Origin: Cricetomys ansorgei
Lineage: Eukaryota > Chordata > Mammalia > Rodentia > Nesomyidae
Length of the DNA stretch: 64,000 bases
Direction: 5' to 3'
NCBI GenBank assembly: GCA_026225945.1
Contig: JAMJFZ010002307.1
Span: forward strand, 712,001 to 776,000
This document shows positions 54,333-64,000 of this stretch, piece after piece. The notes under the pieces are model-generated. The model was not told the origin of the DNA. It saw only the letters and a program-made list of their open reading frames with translations, and made no database searches. Positions within the stretch are counted from its first letter, which is position 1, and each line of letters begins with the position of its first letter. Position numbers and translations under genes: made by a program.

Positions 54333-55260
54333 TCCCCATCTTCACAGGAGAATCAGCTGCAGACAGCGTCCGATTTGAGTACAGTCAGTTAATGTACAAA
54401 TCTGAAATTGTCTGCTCTTTGCCCAGTGTCACGGAAACCACCCGCACTGCCTGATTGTAATCATATCAACATGAAAAAGGCATATAATTGAGGGTTAAAT
54501 TATGTGGTAGACTAAAATAACTCTAGAAATTCAGAAGAATTGGAATGTGGTGCCAGCTAAATGCTTCAGAAAAGACTGAGGACGGGAGGAGAAGGTCTGA
54601 GGAAAGTGAGCTGCCACGGTTTTGTACTTCCTTCTGCAGTTTCTGGAAACCTCCAACATGCACAGCCCCCAGCCCCCAAAGTGAGGGGAAACAGAAGTGT
54701 TGGTGAGCTTTGCATCAACGAAAGTTTAGTCTTCATCTGCCAGCTTCACCTGCCATCTGTCAATGGATGCCCGGCTAGGGCGGATCTTTGATCAGGGGAT
54801 TATACGCCAGTCACCACAGGTACTTAAAGAGCATGGGGGAATCTCTTGGCAAAGGACTTGACAAAATCATTATTTTCCTTTAAAACCCCCCGAATGAAAG
54901 TAAATGAAACATCCATTACTAATTGAGTGTTTAATGTTTATAACTCGTTTGAAAATGTTATGAAGGACACTTGAGAATCCTGAAACATTCCAGAATATTG
55001 ACAATAAAATATGCCTGGAATTCTTGGTTCTTAAAATCCCGAATATAGTATCCCAGAAACAAGAGCGACACAGAGGCCAAAGGTCCTGCAGGTCACTGGG
55101 GTCAGGAAGGATCGAGGAAAGATGACCAGCCCCACCTGTCCCCTGAACACATCCCGAAGGGTCTTGACAGAGCTTTCCTAACTGGTTGGGATGGGGTGAG
55201 AAAGACGAAAAATGCATCTCATCTGCGTGACCTAATGAGAACATGAGCCGCTGACACACA
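54333..55260. other. Unique sequence, no gene seen
   Basis: Two opposed frames (54561-54791 plus, 54870-55271 minus), neither identifiable. Confidence 0.4.
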
Positions 55261-55352
55261 GGACCCAGCACTGCAGAGACTGAGGCAAGAGGAAGCGCAG
55301 GCGTTCAAGGCTGGGCAGATCCTGTCTCAACAAAACAAAACAAAACAAAGGG
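55261..55352 (+). mobile_element. B1 fragment
   Basis: 'GACCCAGCACTGCAGAGACT', 'GCAGGCGTTCAAGGCTGGGC' and 'ATCCTGTCTCAACAAAACAA' form a shortened B1 with an AAAAC-repeat tail. Confidence 0.75.
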
Positions 55353-55656
55353 GTTCTGTAACCATCATGATTAGTCTTGGGGGTGTCCTCCCTACACCAC
55401 CTAGGCTTCTCATCCTTATTTCATCCTTAATGTTGATGGCAGTAAGTCTGACTGCAGTTTGTGAGGCAGATCTGCTGGATGAGCAGGCCCCACCCCCTCG
55501 GTGTGGTTGATAGGGCAGACAGGCAGAAGGGCTGGCGCACTGTCTGCTCTGGGGGCCTTCAGCCCGGGCTGAGAATCGCATGGGGGCTTCCAGGCATTTC
55601 AAGCCTTTCTACGTGGGTAAGCAACACTGTCAGCTTTCTTGAGCTCTGGATAGCCA

Positions 55657-55701
55657 CAAAGTGTGTGCGCCAATTCCCCAGATAAACCAACAAGTTCTCA
55701 G
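55657..55701. repeat. 45-bp element, copy A of a local duplicate
   Basis: 39 of 45 positions match 57098-57142, and all six differences are transitions. It contains CCCCAGATAAACCAACAAGT. It is not a repeat family I recognise. A CT tract follows. Confidence 0.8.
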
Positions 55702-55768
55702 TTCCCCCTCTCCCTCTCTCTTTCCTCTCCCTTCCCTCTCTCTCTCTCCTCTCTCTCCCTCTCTCATT
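55702..55768. repeat. CT-rich polypyrimidine tract
   Basis: About 67 bp of C and T (CCCTCTCCCTCTCTC and similar), a mirror-repeat-like tract. Confidence 0.95.
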
Positions 55769-56051
55769 CCATGACACTGGAAAACCTTAACATAGTAACC
55801 GAATGCTCCCAGCATCCAGCTGTGAACTCTTAAGAATCTGCTCCTATTGAATTTTATTCTTGCACGAGTTAAAAAAACTGATGGTTTAACTATGTTTTCA
55901 ACACATAAAGTTCATGCTCTCCTTAATACAAAAGACACTGACTGAGAAACATTTTGTACAGGAAGCTGAAGGGACACAGGACAAAAGGCAGACTGTGTCT
56001 TCCAAATGCCTGCAGGAGCACGGGACTCTGTGGGGGAATGAAGGCATGTGA

Positions 56052-56078
56052 GTGTGTGTGTGTGCGCGCGCGCGCGTC
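56052..56078. repeat. (GT)n(GC)n alternating purine-pyrimidine tract
   Basis: Six GT units run into GCGCGCGCGCGCG, a classic Z-DNA-prone sequence. CpG density is extreme for this window. Confidence 0.95.
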
Positions 56079-57097
56079 GCCCAAGCTGAGTAGGAAGGTA
56101 GGTGATGTGGGCGTGTGCCAACAGGAAAGAGGAGCTCGCAGTGAAGAGCAGGTGAGGTACAAAGAGCTATTCTTAAGGATGTGAGTAGGAAGAAGTCTGA
56201 GGCAAAGATGGAGAGAATGTCTGTCACCTGCATGGAACTGACTCTCGAAAGGACAGGAAGGAGGCCAGACAGGCATGGTCATGTTTGAAGGAAGGTAAAA
56301 ATTCTGAGATGAGGCAAAACCAGCTTGAGATTTAAACGCGCTGGCTTAGAGCCTATCCTAGTCTCTGAAGCATACTAGGGACACCATAACATTTTCCTAA
56401 ACTTTAAGCTATGAAGTTGTAAACCAAAAAAATAACTACCTAACCGCAAAATATAATAGACCAAATTTCATTTCCCCTGTGAGAATAGCAGACAGTTCCA
56501 GAGTTCATTTTAGGGAAAGAGCAGTAATTTTTAGGAAAATAACCTTATTAAATGTTTAAAGAAGGAAAGTGTGGCCCTGGGGGCATGGACTAGATACTCC
56601 TAGGAACGGGAAAACAAGACCGTTCCAGAAGTTGAGTGTCAGACACTTGGGGCAAATCGGGAAGAAGCAGACAGAGTGCAACCCAGTGGTGGCTGGGGAG
56701 AGGCAGGCTAGCAGGAGCATCTAGCGAGCAGAAATGTGGAAGCCCCAGCTTAAATTAACTGCATAGTTTCTCTATAGCCCTTCAACAAGTACCCCGAATC
56801 TTCCTACCCCTGCTCATCACAGACGAATGTCACTTGTCACGGACGTTTGGAAGGGATGATTCCTGGAGAGGAGCTGCATGGGGAAGGTCTACCATCTGGG
56901 CTATGAGATGAACATCGGTGGGCGATGCCAGAGACTGGGGTAAGATGTGACAGAGATAAGCAGTAGCCACAACAAAGCTACCTTACAGCATAAAGACATC
57001 TTAGGAAGCATCAGACTTATTAGACTTCCTGCAGGCAGAGTGACCTACGCTGACATCTGGGTCACTGTGGAGCAAGTCACTGTTGGACCCAGTCCCC
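56079..57097. other. Unique sequence, no gene seen
   Basis: About 1 kb. Nothing recognised. Confidence 0.35.
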
Positions 57098-57142
57098 CAA
57101 AGTACATGCACCAATTCCTCAGATAAACTAACAAGTTCTCAG
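57098..57142. repeat. 45-bp element, copy B of a local duplicate
   Basis: Second copy of the element at 55657-55701, same orientation, 1.44 kb away. The flanks do not match beyond the 45 bp, apart from a short CTCTCTTCCT run. Confidence 0.8.
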
Positions 57143-57440
57143 CAGTCTCTCTTCCTGTGGCTTATATCAAGAGCTTCTTTTGATGTGCGTTTCTCCCTCC
57201 ATCTATATTCCTAATCTTTTGCTCACTTTCCTGCTTCTCCCACTGGGTACCACAACAGCTGAGCTGTTGTTGGGGGTGATACACTCAAGCACAGACATTT
57301 GTGCTAGCTTCCCAGTCCCTAAAACAGACGGACACTTGCTCTGTAGTGTATGACAGATAAAGCCTTCCAGGATGATCCTTTTCAGGACTTAGGAACGCCC
57401 ACAATCTCTGCTTCCTACTTCCATCCTTGAATTCAGGAGC

Positions 57441-57740
57441 TCACACAGCTTTTCTTTTAATAGAAGTTTCTTTCCTGTAGAGCCCCGCCCATCTCAGAGA
57501 TTGATTATCATTAGCACCGAGCCTGGTGCTCAGCTCTACGTCCCTGTGCACTGTAGCTGAGGGCCGGCATGTCTTACCTCTCCTTGCAGTCAGACCCAGA
57601 TCTCTCAAAGGTGGATCTGTCTGTCTTTGAGATCCCTCTGAATACAGGCACAAGACCTGGGCATCATCTGGTGTTTCACGGACACATTTCAGCAGGGCCA
57701 GTGAGTACACTCTCTTCCAGGTGACGCAGCCCTCAACCTG
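57441..57740 (-). other. Candidate coding segment, unidentified
   Basis: The minus-strand frame is open from about 57735 (after a TAG) to 57441. It includes the peptide piece RVYSLALLKCVRETPDDAQV and an internal donor-like GGAGAG|GTAAGA at about 57571-57582. The composition is protein-like, but I do not recognise the family and no clear acceptor precedes it. It may be chance. Confidence 0.18.
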
Positions 57741-57924
57741 TATCTAGAGTGTATCTGGGATGGCAAGGAACATCTCAGTTACAACAAATTTGTAGCTGGT
57801 AAGGTGCAAGTGGCTACTGAGCACCTGATATGTGACTAGAGAATGGGACTGATTCTGGCTCGTCTTCACAGCTACATGCGGACAGAGCTACACAGCAAAA
57901 TCCCTCCCGCTTCTGCTTGATGAA

Positions 57925-58111
57925 TTAGGCTCTTCTTTCTCTCCATGGTAGACTGGGTTCACAGGAATGAGCTTGCCCTGAGTGACTTGGAAACTGAAAG
58001 GAACAGTCGGCTTCAGTGGTGATGTGTCCGCTTATATATAGGCTCCACATTGCCTTGATTCCAGACTCTGTAGTGTAGATAGCAACACTGTCCCCATTGT
58101 CCTGAACTGTG
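57925..58111 (-). other. Candidate coding segment, unidentified
   Basis: On the minus strand, GCTTTCATCTCCACAG forms an acceptor-like border ending near 58112. An open frame follows with DNGDSVAIYTTESGIKAMWS and ends in a stop at 57925. It lies just upstream, in the same direction, of the candidate at 57441-57740. No homology recognised. Confidence 0.18.
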
Positions 58112-58176
58112 GAGATGAAAGCCATTGCCCACGATCACAGTACAGCTACAGATGCTCTTTAAAAAATGAATAAGTT

Positions 58177-58598
58177 GAGTGAGAGAGTGAATGAATGAAT
58201 GGGTGGGTGAATGAATGGGTGGGTGGGTGAGTGAGTGGGTGGGTGAGTGAGTGAGTGGGTGAGTGAGTGGGTGGGTGAGTGGGTGGGTGGGTGAGTGAGT
58301 GGGTGAGTGAGTAGGTGGGTGAGTGGGGGGTGAGTGAGTGAGTGGGTGAGTGAGTGGGTGAGTGAGTGGGTGGGTGAGTGGGTGAGTGAGTGAGTGGGTG
58401 GGTGGGTGAGTGAGTGGGTGAGTGGGTGGGTGGGAGAGTGGTGAGTGGGTGAGTGAGTGGATGGGTGGGTGAGTGGGGGGGTGAGTGAGTGGGTAGGTGA
58501 GTGGGTAAGTGAGTGGGGGGGTGAGTGAGTGCGTGGGTGGGTGGGTGAGTGAGTGGATGAGTGAGTGAGTGGGTGGGTGAGTGGTGAGTGGGTGAGTA
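58177..58598. repeat. G-rich GTGA/GTGG minisatellite
   Basis: About 420 bp of 4-bp units GTGA, GTGG and GAAT arranged as GGGTGAGTGAGTG-like higher units, all G-rich on the plus strand. Several places fit the G-quadruplex pattern; 58416-58434 has four GGG runs with loops of 5, 1 and 1. Confidence 0.97.
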
Positions 58599-59827
58599 CA
58601 GGGTGATGTCTCCTATGTGGTCTTGGTGAACAGTCTTATCACGTCCTTATCCCTGAGTGGGAAGGTGAACTCTGAACTGCCACACACCCCTAAAGAGAAG
58701 AGGAGCACTCCCTCTCTCCAGCCCAGCCACACAGTGTTTTCCCACTCCTTCACTTTACTGGCACTGCGTTCTACAAGAACATAGGCAGGACGACACTGGA
58801 GCAGGGATTCCCACACCCAGAGGCCCAGAGGGGAAGCAACCGTTTCTGCTGAAATGACTGCTGCAAACAGTCATGGTGTTTTGCACAGAGGTGAGTGCTT
58901 CTGTAGGGAGAGAGACATCGAGAGCAGCAAATGAAGGGCTTGGGGACTTTCTTCTAGCTCTTAGAATATCCCAGGGGTATGGGGAGGAGATACCTGAGCT
59001 GTGTTTGTGTGTACATTCAGTTTCTCTGTTTCCAAAATGCAGAAGCCACTGTGGAAGACCTCACAGACTCTGGGTTAGCCAGTGGTAGAAAGGGCATGCC
59101 TTTCCCTGCACTGGGTCTGGGCTGCCAAAGTTAGGGCCTCAAGAAGACATGAAATCATCATCGTGGGTAGGAGGATGGAGTGAGACAGCTATGACACAAA
59201 CGGGTCATTATGCAGTGAAGCAAAATCCACCCCCAAGCTAGGCTGCACAGAATCTTTTGAGGGTAACAAAAGGAATGTCATGGTGGAGATGATGGAAATC
59301 TACAGGAATGAGGTCCCCAGAGCCAGGCTTGTCGTCCCCTCTGCTTTCATCTCCCCTGAAATTGGCTCATTACACTGTTGAAAAATACACCACAGAATGA
59401 GGTTATGTTCCAAAAAGATTAAAAAAATGTATTGCCTTGAGCATGCCGTATACAGGGTATCACCTTCCTTTATGGCTTTGTATATGAAAGTAGTTAAGCA
59501 GTTAAGTCAGCTTAGCAATTAGCTGGATCCATGCAAGTGTCTGCCCTCTTTGTTGAAAGATGATTCTGTGATTTCATTTGAATATGTTCGTGTAAAAATG
59601 TGTTATCATCTCAAACAGTTTATTCAGACAGGCTGCTGCGGGCATCTCCTGCCCTCTGTGACTCCATTGTGATTCCTTTTGTTGTTGCCTGTTGCTCAAC
59701 AAGCAGGTGGTGAAGATGAGAACACTTGAAAGAATACTTACATTCTCATCAGCTTGCAACAGCGCTGTCGGGCACAATAAAGAGTCAGGACAGGAACTGA
59801 TGTAAACACATGGTTTGCACACCTGTG
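58599..59827. other. Unique sequence, no gene seen
   Basis: About 1.2 kb. Minus frame 58613-58816 and plus frame 58873-59088 are not identifiable. Confidence 0.4.
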
Positions 59828-60420
59828 TCAGTTACACCCACCTACAGCACAGGGAACGAGGGACCCTTCTGCGAGCTCCTGCTTATCTTTAAACATGCGT
59901 ACAGGCATTGCTTGTTGAGACCACGTTCTGTGCAGGATATGCAAGACAATGTACCAGGTTCTCAGAAGGTGAGCTAAGGAACCATGTCTATTGTGGTGAG
60001 CACGGGCTTCCAGCTTCCTCTGGAGACAGGATCTTGTTTCCCTTTTGAGGGAACACTCTTCCCGCAAGGTTGGAGCATGAGCTTGGCTATTATAATCTGT
60101 CAATCTCAGTAAAAAAGAAAACAAGTTGAAGAGGCAGATTTTCTGAAGAGTGCTGGCATTGATTTGGGAAAAACAGAGTACTGCGGGGCAGTCACACACA
60201 CTGTAGTGAACTGTGGGCGAGTTCAGGGGGCTTGAGGCGAGGGAAGTTATTACCGATAACATTAGGAGGATTGCATCAGATATTTTGGAAAAATAATCCT
60301 TGGCCACAATGATTAATACCAAGAGTAGCGTCAGTCCAGAGCTAAACAGACAGCTGTGTGGGCAGAAGTAGTTTTGGGGCCAGCGGCACCCGTGATGCCA
60401 GCACTCAAGAGGCTGAAGTA
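59828..60420 (-). other. Long open frame in unique sequence, probably non-coding
   Basis: The minus-strand frame 60583-59828 (251 codons) is the longest non-simple-repeat ORF. Its first third is the reverse translation of the SINE at 60421, and the rest is unique sequence with hydrophobic pieces (LTLLLVLIIVAKDYF). There is no splice, promoter or family evidence. A gene starting inside an antisense SINE is unlikely. Confidence 0.12.
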
Positions 60421-60715
60421 GGGGCTGAGGAGATGCCTCGGTGTTAAACCAGTGTGAGGACCAGAGTTCAGATCCCAAGAACCCACACCATACACAGGTG
60501 GGTGTGGTGGCTGTCTGTAATTCCAGCCCTGGAAAGAGGAGACAGGGGATCCCCAGAGCAAGCTGGCTAGGGAGAGTAGTCAAACTGCCAAGCTCTGGGT
60601 TTGGTTGAGAGACTTTGGCTCAATGAATAATGTGTAAGAAAAATCAAGGATTATTTCTGTCATAAACCTTGGGCCTCTGAGTGAACATATATGCACAGGC
60701 ATGCACACACATGTG

Positions 60716-60716
<1 letters not shown>
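60421..60716 (+). mobile_element. tRNA-derived composite SINE
   Basis: Head 'GGGGCTGAGGAGATGCCTCG', 'GACCAGAGTTCAGATCCCAA', middle 'GGGTGTGGTGGCTGTCTGTA' and 'GGGGATCCCCAGAGCAAGCT', 'GGTTGAGAGACTTTGGCTCA', then the CA-type tail 'GCACAGGCATGCACACACAT'. Same family as 39462-39778. It ends in a CA microsatellite. Confidence 0.8.

Positions 60717-60752
<36 letters not shown>
60717..60752. repeat. (AC)18 microsatellite
   Basis: A pure AC tract at the SINE tail. Confidence 0.97.
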
Positions 60753-60755
<3 letters not shown>

Positions 60756-62032
60756 GATGGAAAAAGACAAGAAGAAGAATGTGAGGCAGGATGGTTGCAG
60801 TGTTGGAGGCCACCCCAGACTATGATGTAAAACACTGTTTCAAAAAGCAAACTCAATCAACAATCAATGAAGTCCTACTCCTCAGGGTTGGGCTATAGTG
60901 GCTTGTGATGTGGGCATGACCTCTTACGAGTCACGATCAGATGACCACTGTAGGAGCCTTTCCTCTCCAACCTCTGTGAGTTATGACATTTCATTTATAA
61001 ACTCCATAATTACTCCAGATTCAGTTCAACCCAAGGTTGACCGGTCTGAGCCACACCACTGGATAAATGTGGGCACAGGACCAAACGATGAACGTCCATT
61101 TCCAAACTCAGCAGAGCCACGAGAAAGAGGTCCTGACTAGTAGGATTTGTTCTTGGGGCTGTTAGCAGAGGTCGGTCCACAGAATGATGAGCATGTGCAT
61201 TGGTGGGAAGAGAAACGGAGTGGGAGGGGAGAGGGACGGTGGGAGAGATGTATTCTCTGAAGGTCTGGAGTCATCCGTGCTTGACATTCAGCCCCCTGGA
61301 TTATTTCAGTGGCCTGAGCTGGTGAGCGTTCTGCTTTGCTTTAGCCACTGTATGAGTAGTGGCTCCACAGCTTGAACTTCAGAAGTCTAAACAAACGCAT
61401 TCCTCTCCAGGAGGTTGCACACTAAGGAAGAAACAGTAAGGCACACTGACCCCTGTGACATATCGGGACACTCAAGGACAATGTTCCCGAGAATGTTCCA
61501 ACCATGGGCACAGTACTCTAATCCATGCACATGTGGTTTCTGCTGGGTGGACATACTAGAACCTGTTTCTAGAAATTGCTACGTTTAAAATATCAAAAAC
61601 TATTGTGGGAATGGGTGTTTAGTTTGGCGCTAAGAATGTCTTATCTCAAGTCTGATGTGGTTCCCTCCACTTGCTATGGCCAAATGCTCTTCACTATTGC
61701 TAAGACCTGTCTGGCCCAGTAGGTAAATGAGTTTCGTTCAATGTCCATAAAAATATCGAAATGAACCCTCGAGTACGTCTTGTTTTCTCTAATCATGTTG
61801 GAAAATAAAATCTTAAGATTTCTGGCTTCACATACTTCACATACTTCTATATTTCACATGGCTTTGTCATGGATTGCCAGCTCCCATGGATACAGGTACA
61901 AATTCACCTCCCCAGGAAATGCAAACGTCATGCCAACCCTGGGTGTTAACATTCTGTTTAAGTCATGCTGGTTTCACAGTAGGATTCCTTTCTCCTTATT
62001 AGGAGAACTTGGCATTTCTCATCTATCAGTTA

Positions 62033-62035
<3 letters not shown>
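60753..62035. other. Unique sequence, no gene seen
   Basis: About 1.3 kb. Short plus-strand frames (60898-61140, 61184-61375) are unidentified. Confidence 0.4.

Positions 62036-62080
<45 letters not shown>
62036..62080. repeat. (AT)n microsatellite
   Basis: A pure AT tract of 45 bp, self-complementary and able to extrude as a cruciform. Confidence 0.97.
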
Positions 62081-62083
<3 letters not shown>

Positions 62084-62365
62084 CATATTTCTTCTTTCCC
62101 CCTTCTTCCCTCCTGTGATTCCCTCAATACCTCCTTCCCTACTTTCTTCCTTTGTCATTCTCTATTTATGTATCTAGACCTCAAACAGAATTTGACCAAA
62201 TATGTAGGAATTTGAGCCACCTGTGAGATAGGGGTGAGGAGTAGAGGAAGTAAAGAGGGTATAAAGAGGGAAAGAGCCACTTGCTCCATAGGCCTCAAGC
62301 CTTCAGTCTGACAGCAGCTCTTCAAAGGCTAGTGCATAAAGCAGATTGAACATTCAAAGTCATGG

Positions 62366-62490
62366 AAAGCTAGGCATGGTGACATATGCAACCCCAGCAC
62401 TTGGGAGGCGGAGGCAGGAGGATTATAAGTTCAAGGCAAGGCCAGTCTGGGTGACATGGTGAGGCCTTGTCTAGAAAAACAAAACAAAAT
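62366..62490 (+). mobile_element. B1-like SINE
   Basis: 'AGCTAGGCATGGTGACATAT', 'CAACCCCAGCACTTGGGAGG', 'GAGGCAGGAGGATTATAAGT' and 'AGGCCTTGTCTAGAAAAACA', then an A-rich tail. A short ID-like piece follows (GGGTGCTTGTCTAGCTTGTC, 62530-62549). Confidence 0.8.
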
Positions 62491-62629
62491 AACAAGAACA
62501 ACAAGAGCAAAAACAACTAAAGACTGGTAGGGTGCTTGTCTAGCTTGTCCAAGGCCCAGCATCACAATGAGTGAGTGAGGGAATAGATGAGTGGTAGGTA
62601 TAAAGATACAGCAATAGATGACAGAGATG

Positions 62630-62715
62630 ACAGATAGCTGGCAAATGATAGCTAATGATGATCAATAGGTAGATGATAGATAATAGGAGAGGATAGATGA
62701 TTGATAGGTGATTGG

Positions 62716-62771
<56 letters not shown>

Positions 62772-62796
62772 AAGATAGAAAGAAAGAAAGATGGAC

Positions 62797-62859
<63 letters not shown>

Positions 62860-62892
62860 ATGGAAGAAGGAAGGAAAGAAGGAAGGACGGAA
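62630..62892. repeat. (GATA)n array with GAAA/GGAA flanks
   Basis: A degenerate GATG/GATA lead-in, then two pure GATA blocks (about 62713-62771 and 62797-62858) separated by GAAAGAAAGAAAGATGGACA, ending in a GGAAGAAGGAAGG purine tract. Same strand sense as the 50968 array. Confidence 0.97.
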
Positions 62893-64000
62893 GGGCCAGG
62901 CCAGAGATAAACTGTTTCAGGTGGACCATCTGGGAACTGAAAATAGCCAGATACTACATCTTTTTATTTGAAAATCTTTCTAGGAATTCGAAGACATCCT
63001 CCAGTATGTAAAAGTCTCATCTACACCAAACAGGACCAATCAGTTTTGTAGCTGCTTCTGCTTTCATGGGCTGATACCCGGTTTTGTCTTAGGAAATCCT
63101 TCTCTTGAGGAAGGTCTGTGTGACTGATGGTTTCTCTCCTGTTTGGCTCAATGGAGAAATTTCTTTTAAAATATAATTGTACTAAAACATGTTGTGGCAA
63201 AGGAAACTACAAAATTACCTATCTTGCCACCGAACCTGATTATCATGAGAAATCTACGGATTGCTCTGATAATTTTTCATGTTCACTGGGAATTTTCTAT
63301 TGCTCAAACAAAAGTGGATCTTTGTGAGGATGCCATAGAAGCTTCAATAACTTGACAAAGGTGGAAACACATCTTCTCCCCATCTTATCAGATCCATTTG
63401 CAGCAGCTGTAAGTGGGATGCTCTTACCCTGGTGAAACATTTCCTTTAGACACTGTGGAATGAGTGTGGTACCCTGCTAGAAGACCCACTGCATCCCTGT
63501 GATCTGAGCAGCAAATCAGATGATCATAAGATTATTAGCTGATATGACTTGTGAACCTATGAAAAGCAAGAATCAAGGCCATGGGTCTCCTTGGTTTTCT
63601 TTAAACTATGAGTGAGTTCATTGTGAATACAGATCTCTAGATTCATAGCTGACATTTTGTAAGAAATTAATTGACTACATTTTTCACTGAAATTAATGCT
63701 ACAGAAAAAATATCTGAAAGACAGTTTCCTCAAATCTCTGTATCTGGGCTGACACTGAATGGTGCTACACATCCTTGGGGAGGATCGTTCCTCCCCGCAA
63801 ATCATTCTGGAAAGGTTCTCAGAGACCTGTCCAGGTGGTTGGTGTCTTCATTTATTCCAGATCTAAGATCCAACCAGGTTGGCAAAACAAGATTAAGCCT
63901 CACAGTTAAGTCTCTGCGGCCAGATTATTCTCTAGGTATAACATGTTAGCAGCACAGGAAGTCTGTGTGAAATGGTGCCCATACACCAGTACATGACAAA
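62893..64000. other. Unique sequence, no gene called
   Basis: About 1.1 kb to the window end. It holds one small Cys-containing frame (63127-63327). No recognised repeat. Confidence 0.4.
63127..63327 (+). other. Small ORF with six cysteines, unidentified
   Basis: A 66-codon ATG-started frame. Cysteines fall at residues 18, 22, 23, 46, 52 and 59 (C-X3-CC-X22-C-X5-C-X6-C), in the second half of a Lys/Asn/Ser-rich peptide. The N-terminus (MVSLLFGSMEKFLL) is only weakly hydrophobic and is not a convincing signal peptide. The spacing does not match beta-defensin. There is no splice or promoter evidence, so a chance ORF is more likely. Confidence 0.12.

Overview
This window is nuclear DNA from a mammal, and the interspersed repeats point to a muroid rodent (mouse, rat, hamster or vole type). 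The diagnostic pieces are 7SL-derived B1 SINEs, tRNA-derived B2/B3 SINEs, an Lx-type rodent L1 3'UTR, rodent ERVL-MaLR solo LTRs, and many long CA and GATA microsatellites, on a background of older mammalian repeats (MIR, L2, L1M, MLT1/MST LTRs). I cannot name the species from sequence alone. There is no sign of bacterial, phage, plasmid or CRISPR content.

I see no intact protein-coding gene, no functional RNA gene and no CpG island. Open reading frames are short, and the long low-complexity ones are translations of microsatellites. The best reading is an intergenic or large-intron segment built mostly from transposon remnants. A few unique-sequence stretches have splice-site-like borders around open frames: 21493-21692, 28600 to about 29030, 37527-37604 and 50642-50836 on the plus strand, and a group near 57.4-58.1 kb on the minus strand. 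They are listed as weak candidate exons, not genes.

Layout. 0-10 kb: an MaLR LTR, an L1M fragment, an MST-type LTR, a second MaLR LTR, a B2/B3 SINE, L1 tails, and an ancient minus-strand L1M split by a B1 that carries a perfect 11-bp target-site duplication (TSD). 10-20.6 kb: SINEs, three L1 3' ends, MaLR LTRs, and a short perfect-arm hairpin at 16.1 kb. 20.6-24.1 kb: mostly unique sequence. 24-28 kb: SINEs, a compound CA block, and a 432-bp solo LTR flanked by GACTC duplications. 28-32 kb: mostly unique plus one MIR. 32-37.5 kb: SINEs, an LTR, an L2 split by a roughly 0.5-kb TATC array, and an MLT1 LTR. 37.5-46 kb: scattered old SINEs. 46-54 kb: a head-to-head LTR pair, a roughly 0.58-kb GATA array, an LTR, and a B1 nested in an LTR. 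54-64 kb: SINE fragments, a duplicated 45-bp unknown element, a G-rich GTGA/GTGG minisatellite, and CA, AT and GATA arrays.

Repeat family names come from memory of consensus sequences. Class and orientation are more reliable than subfamily. Nothing here works as a gene system; the story is layered transposon insertion followed by microsatellite growth.
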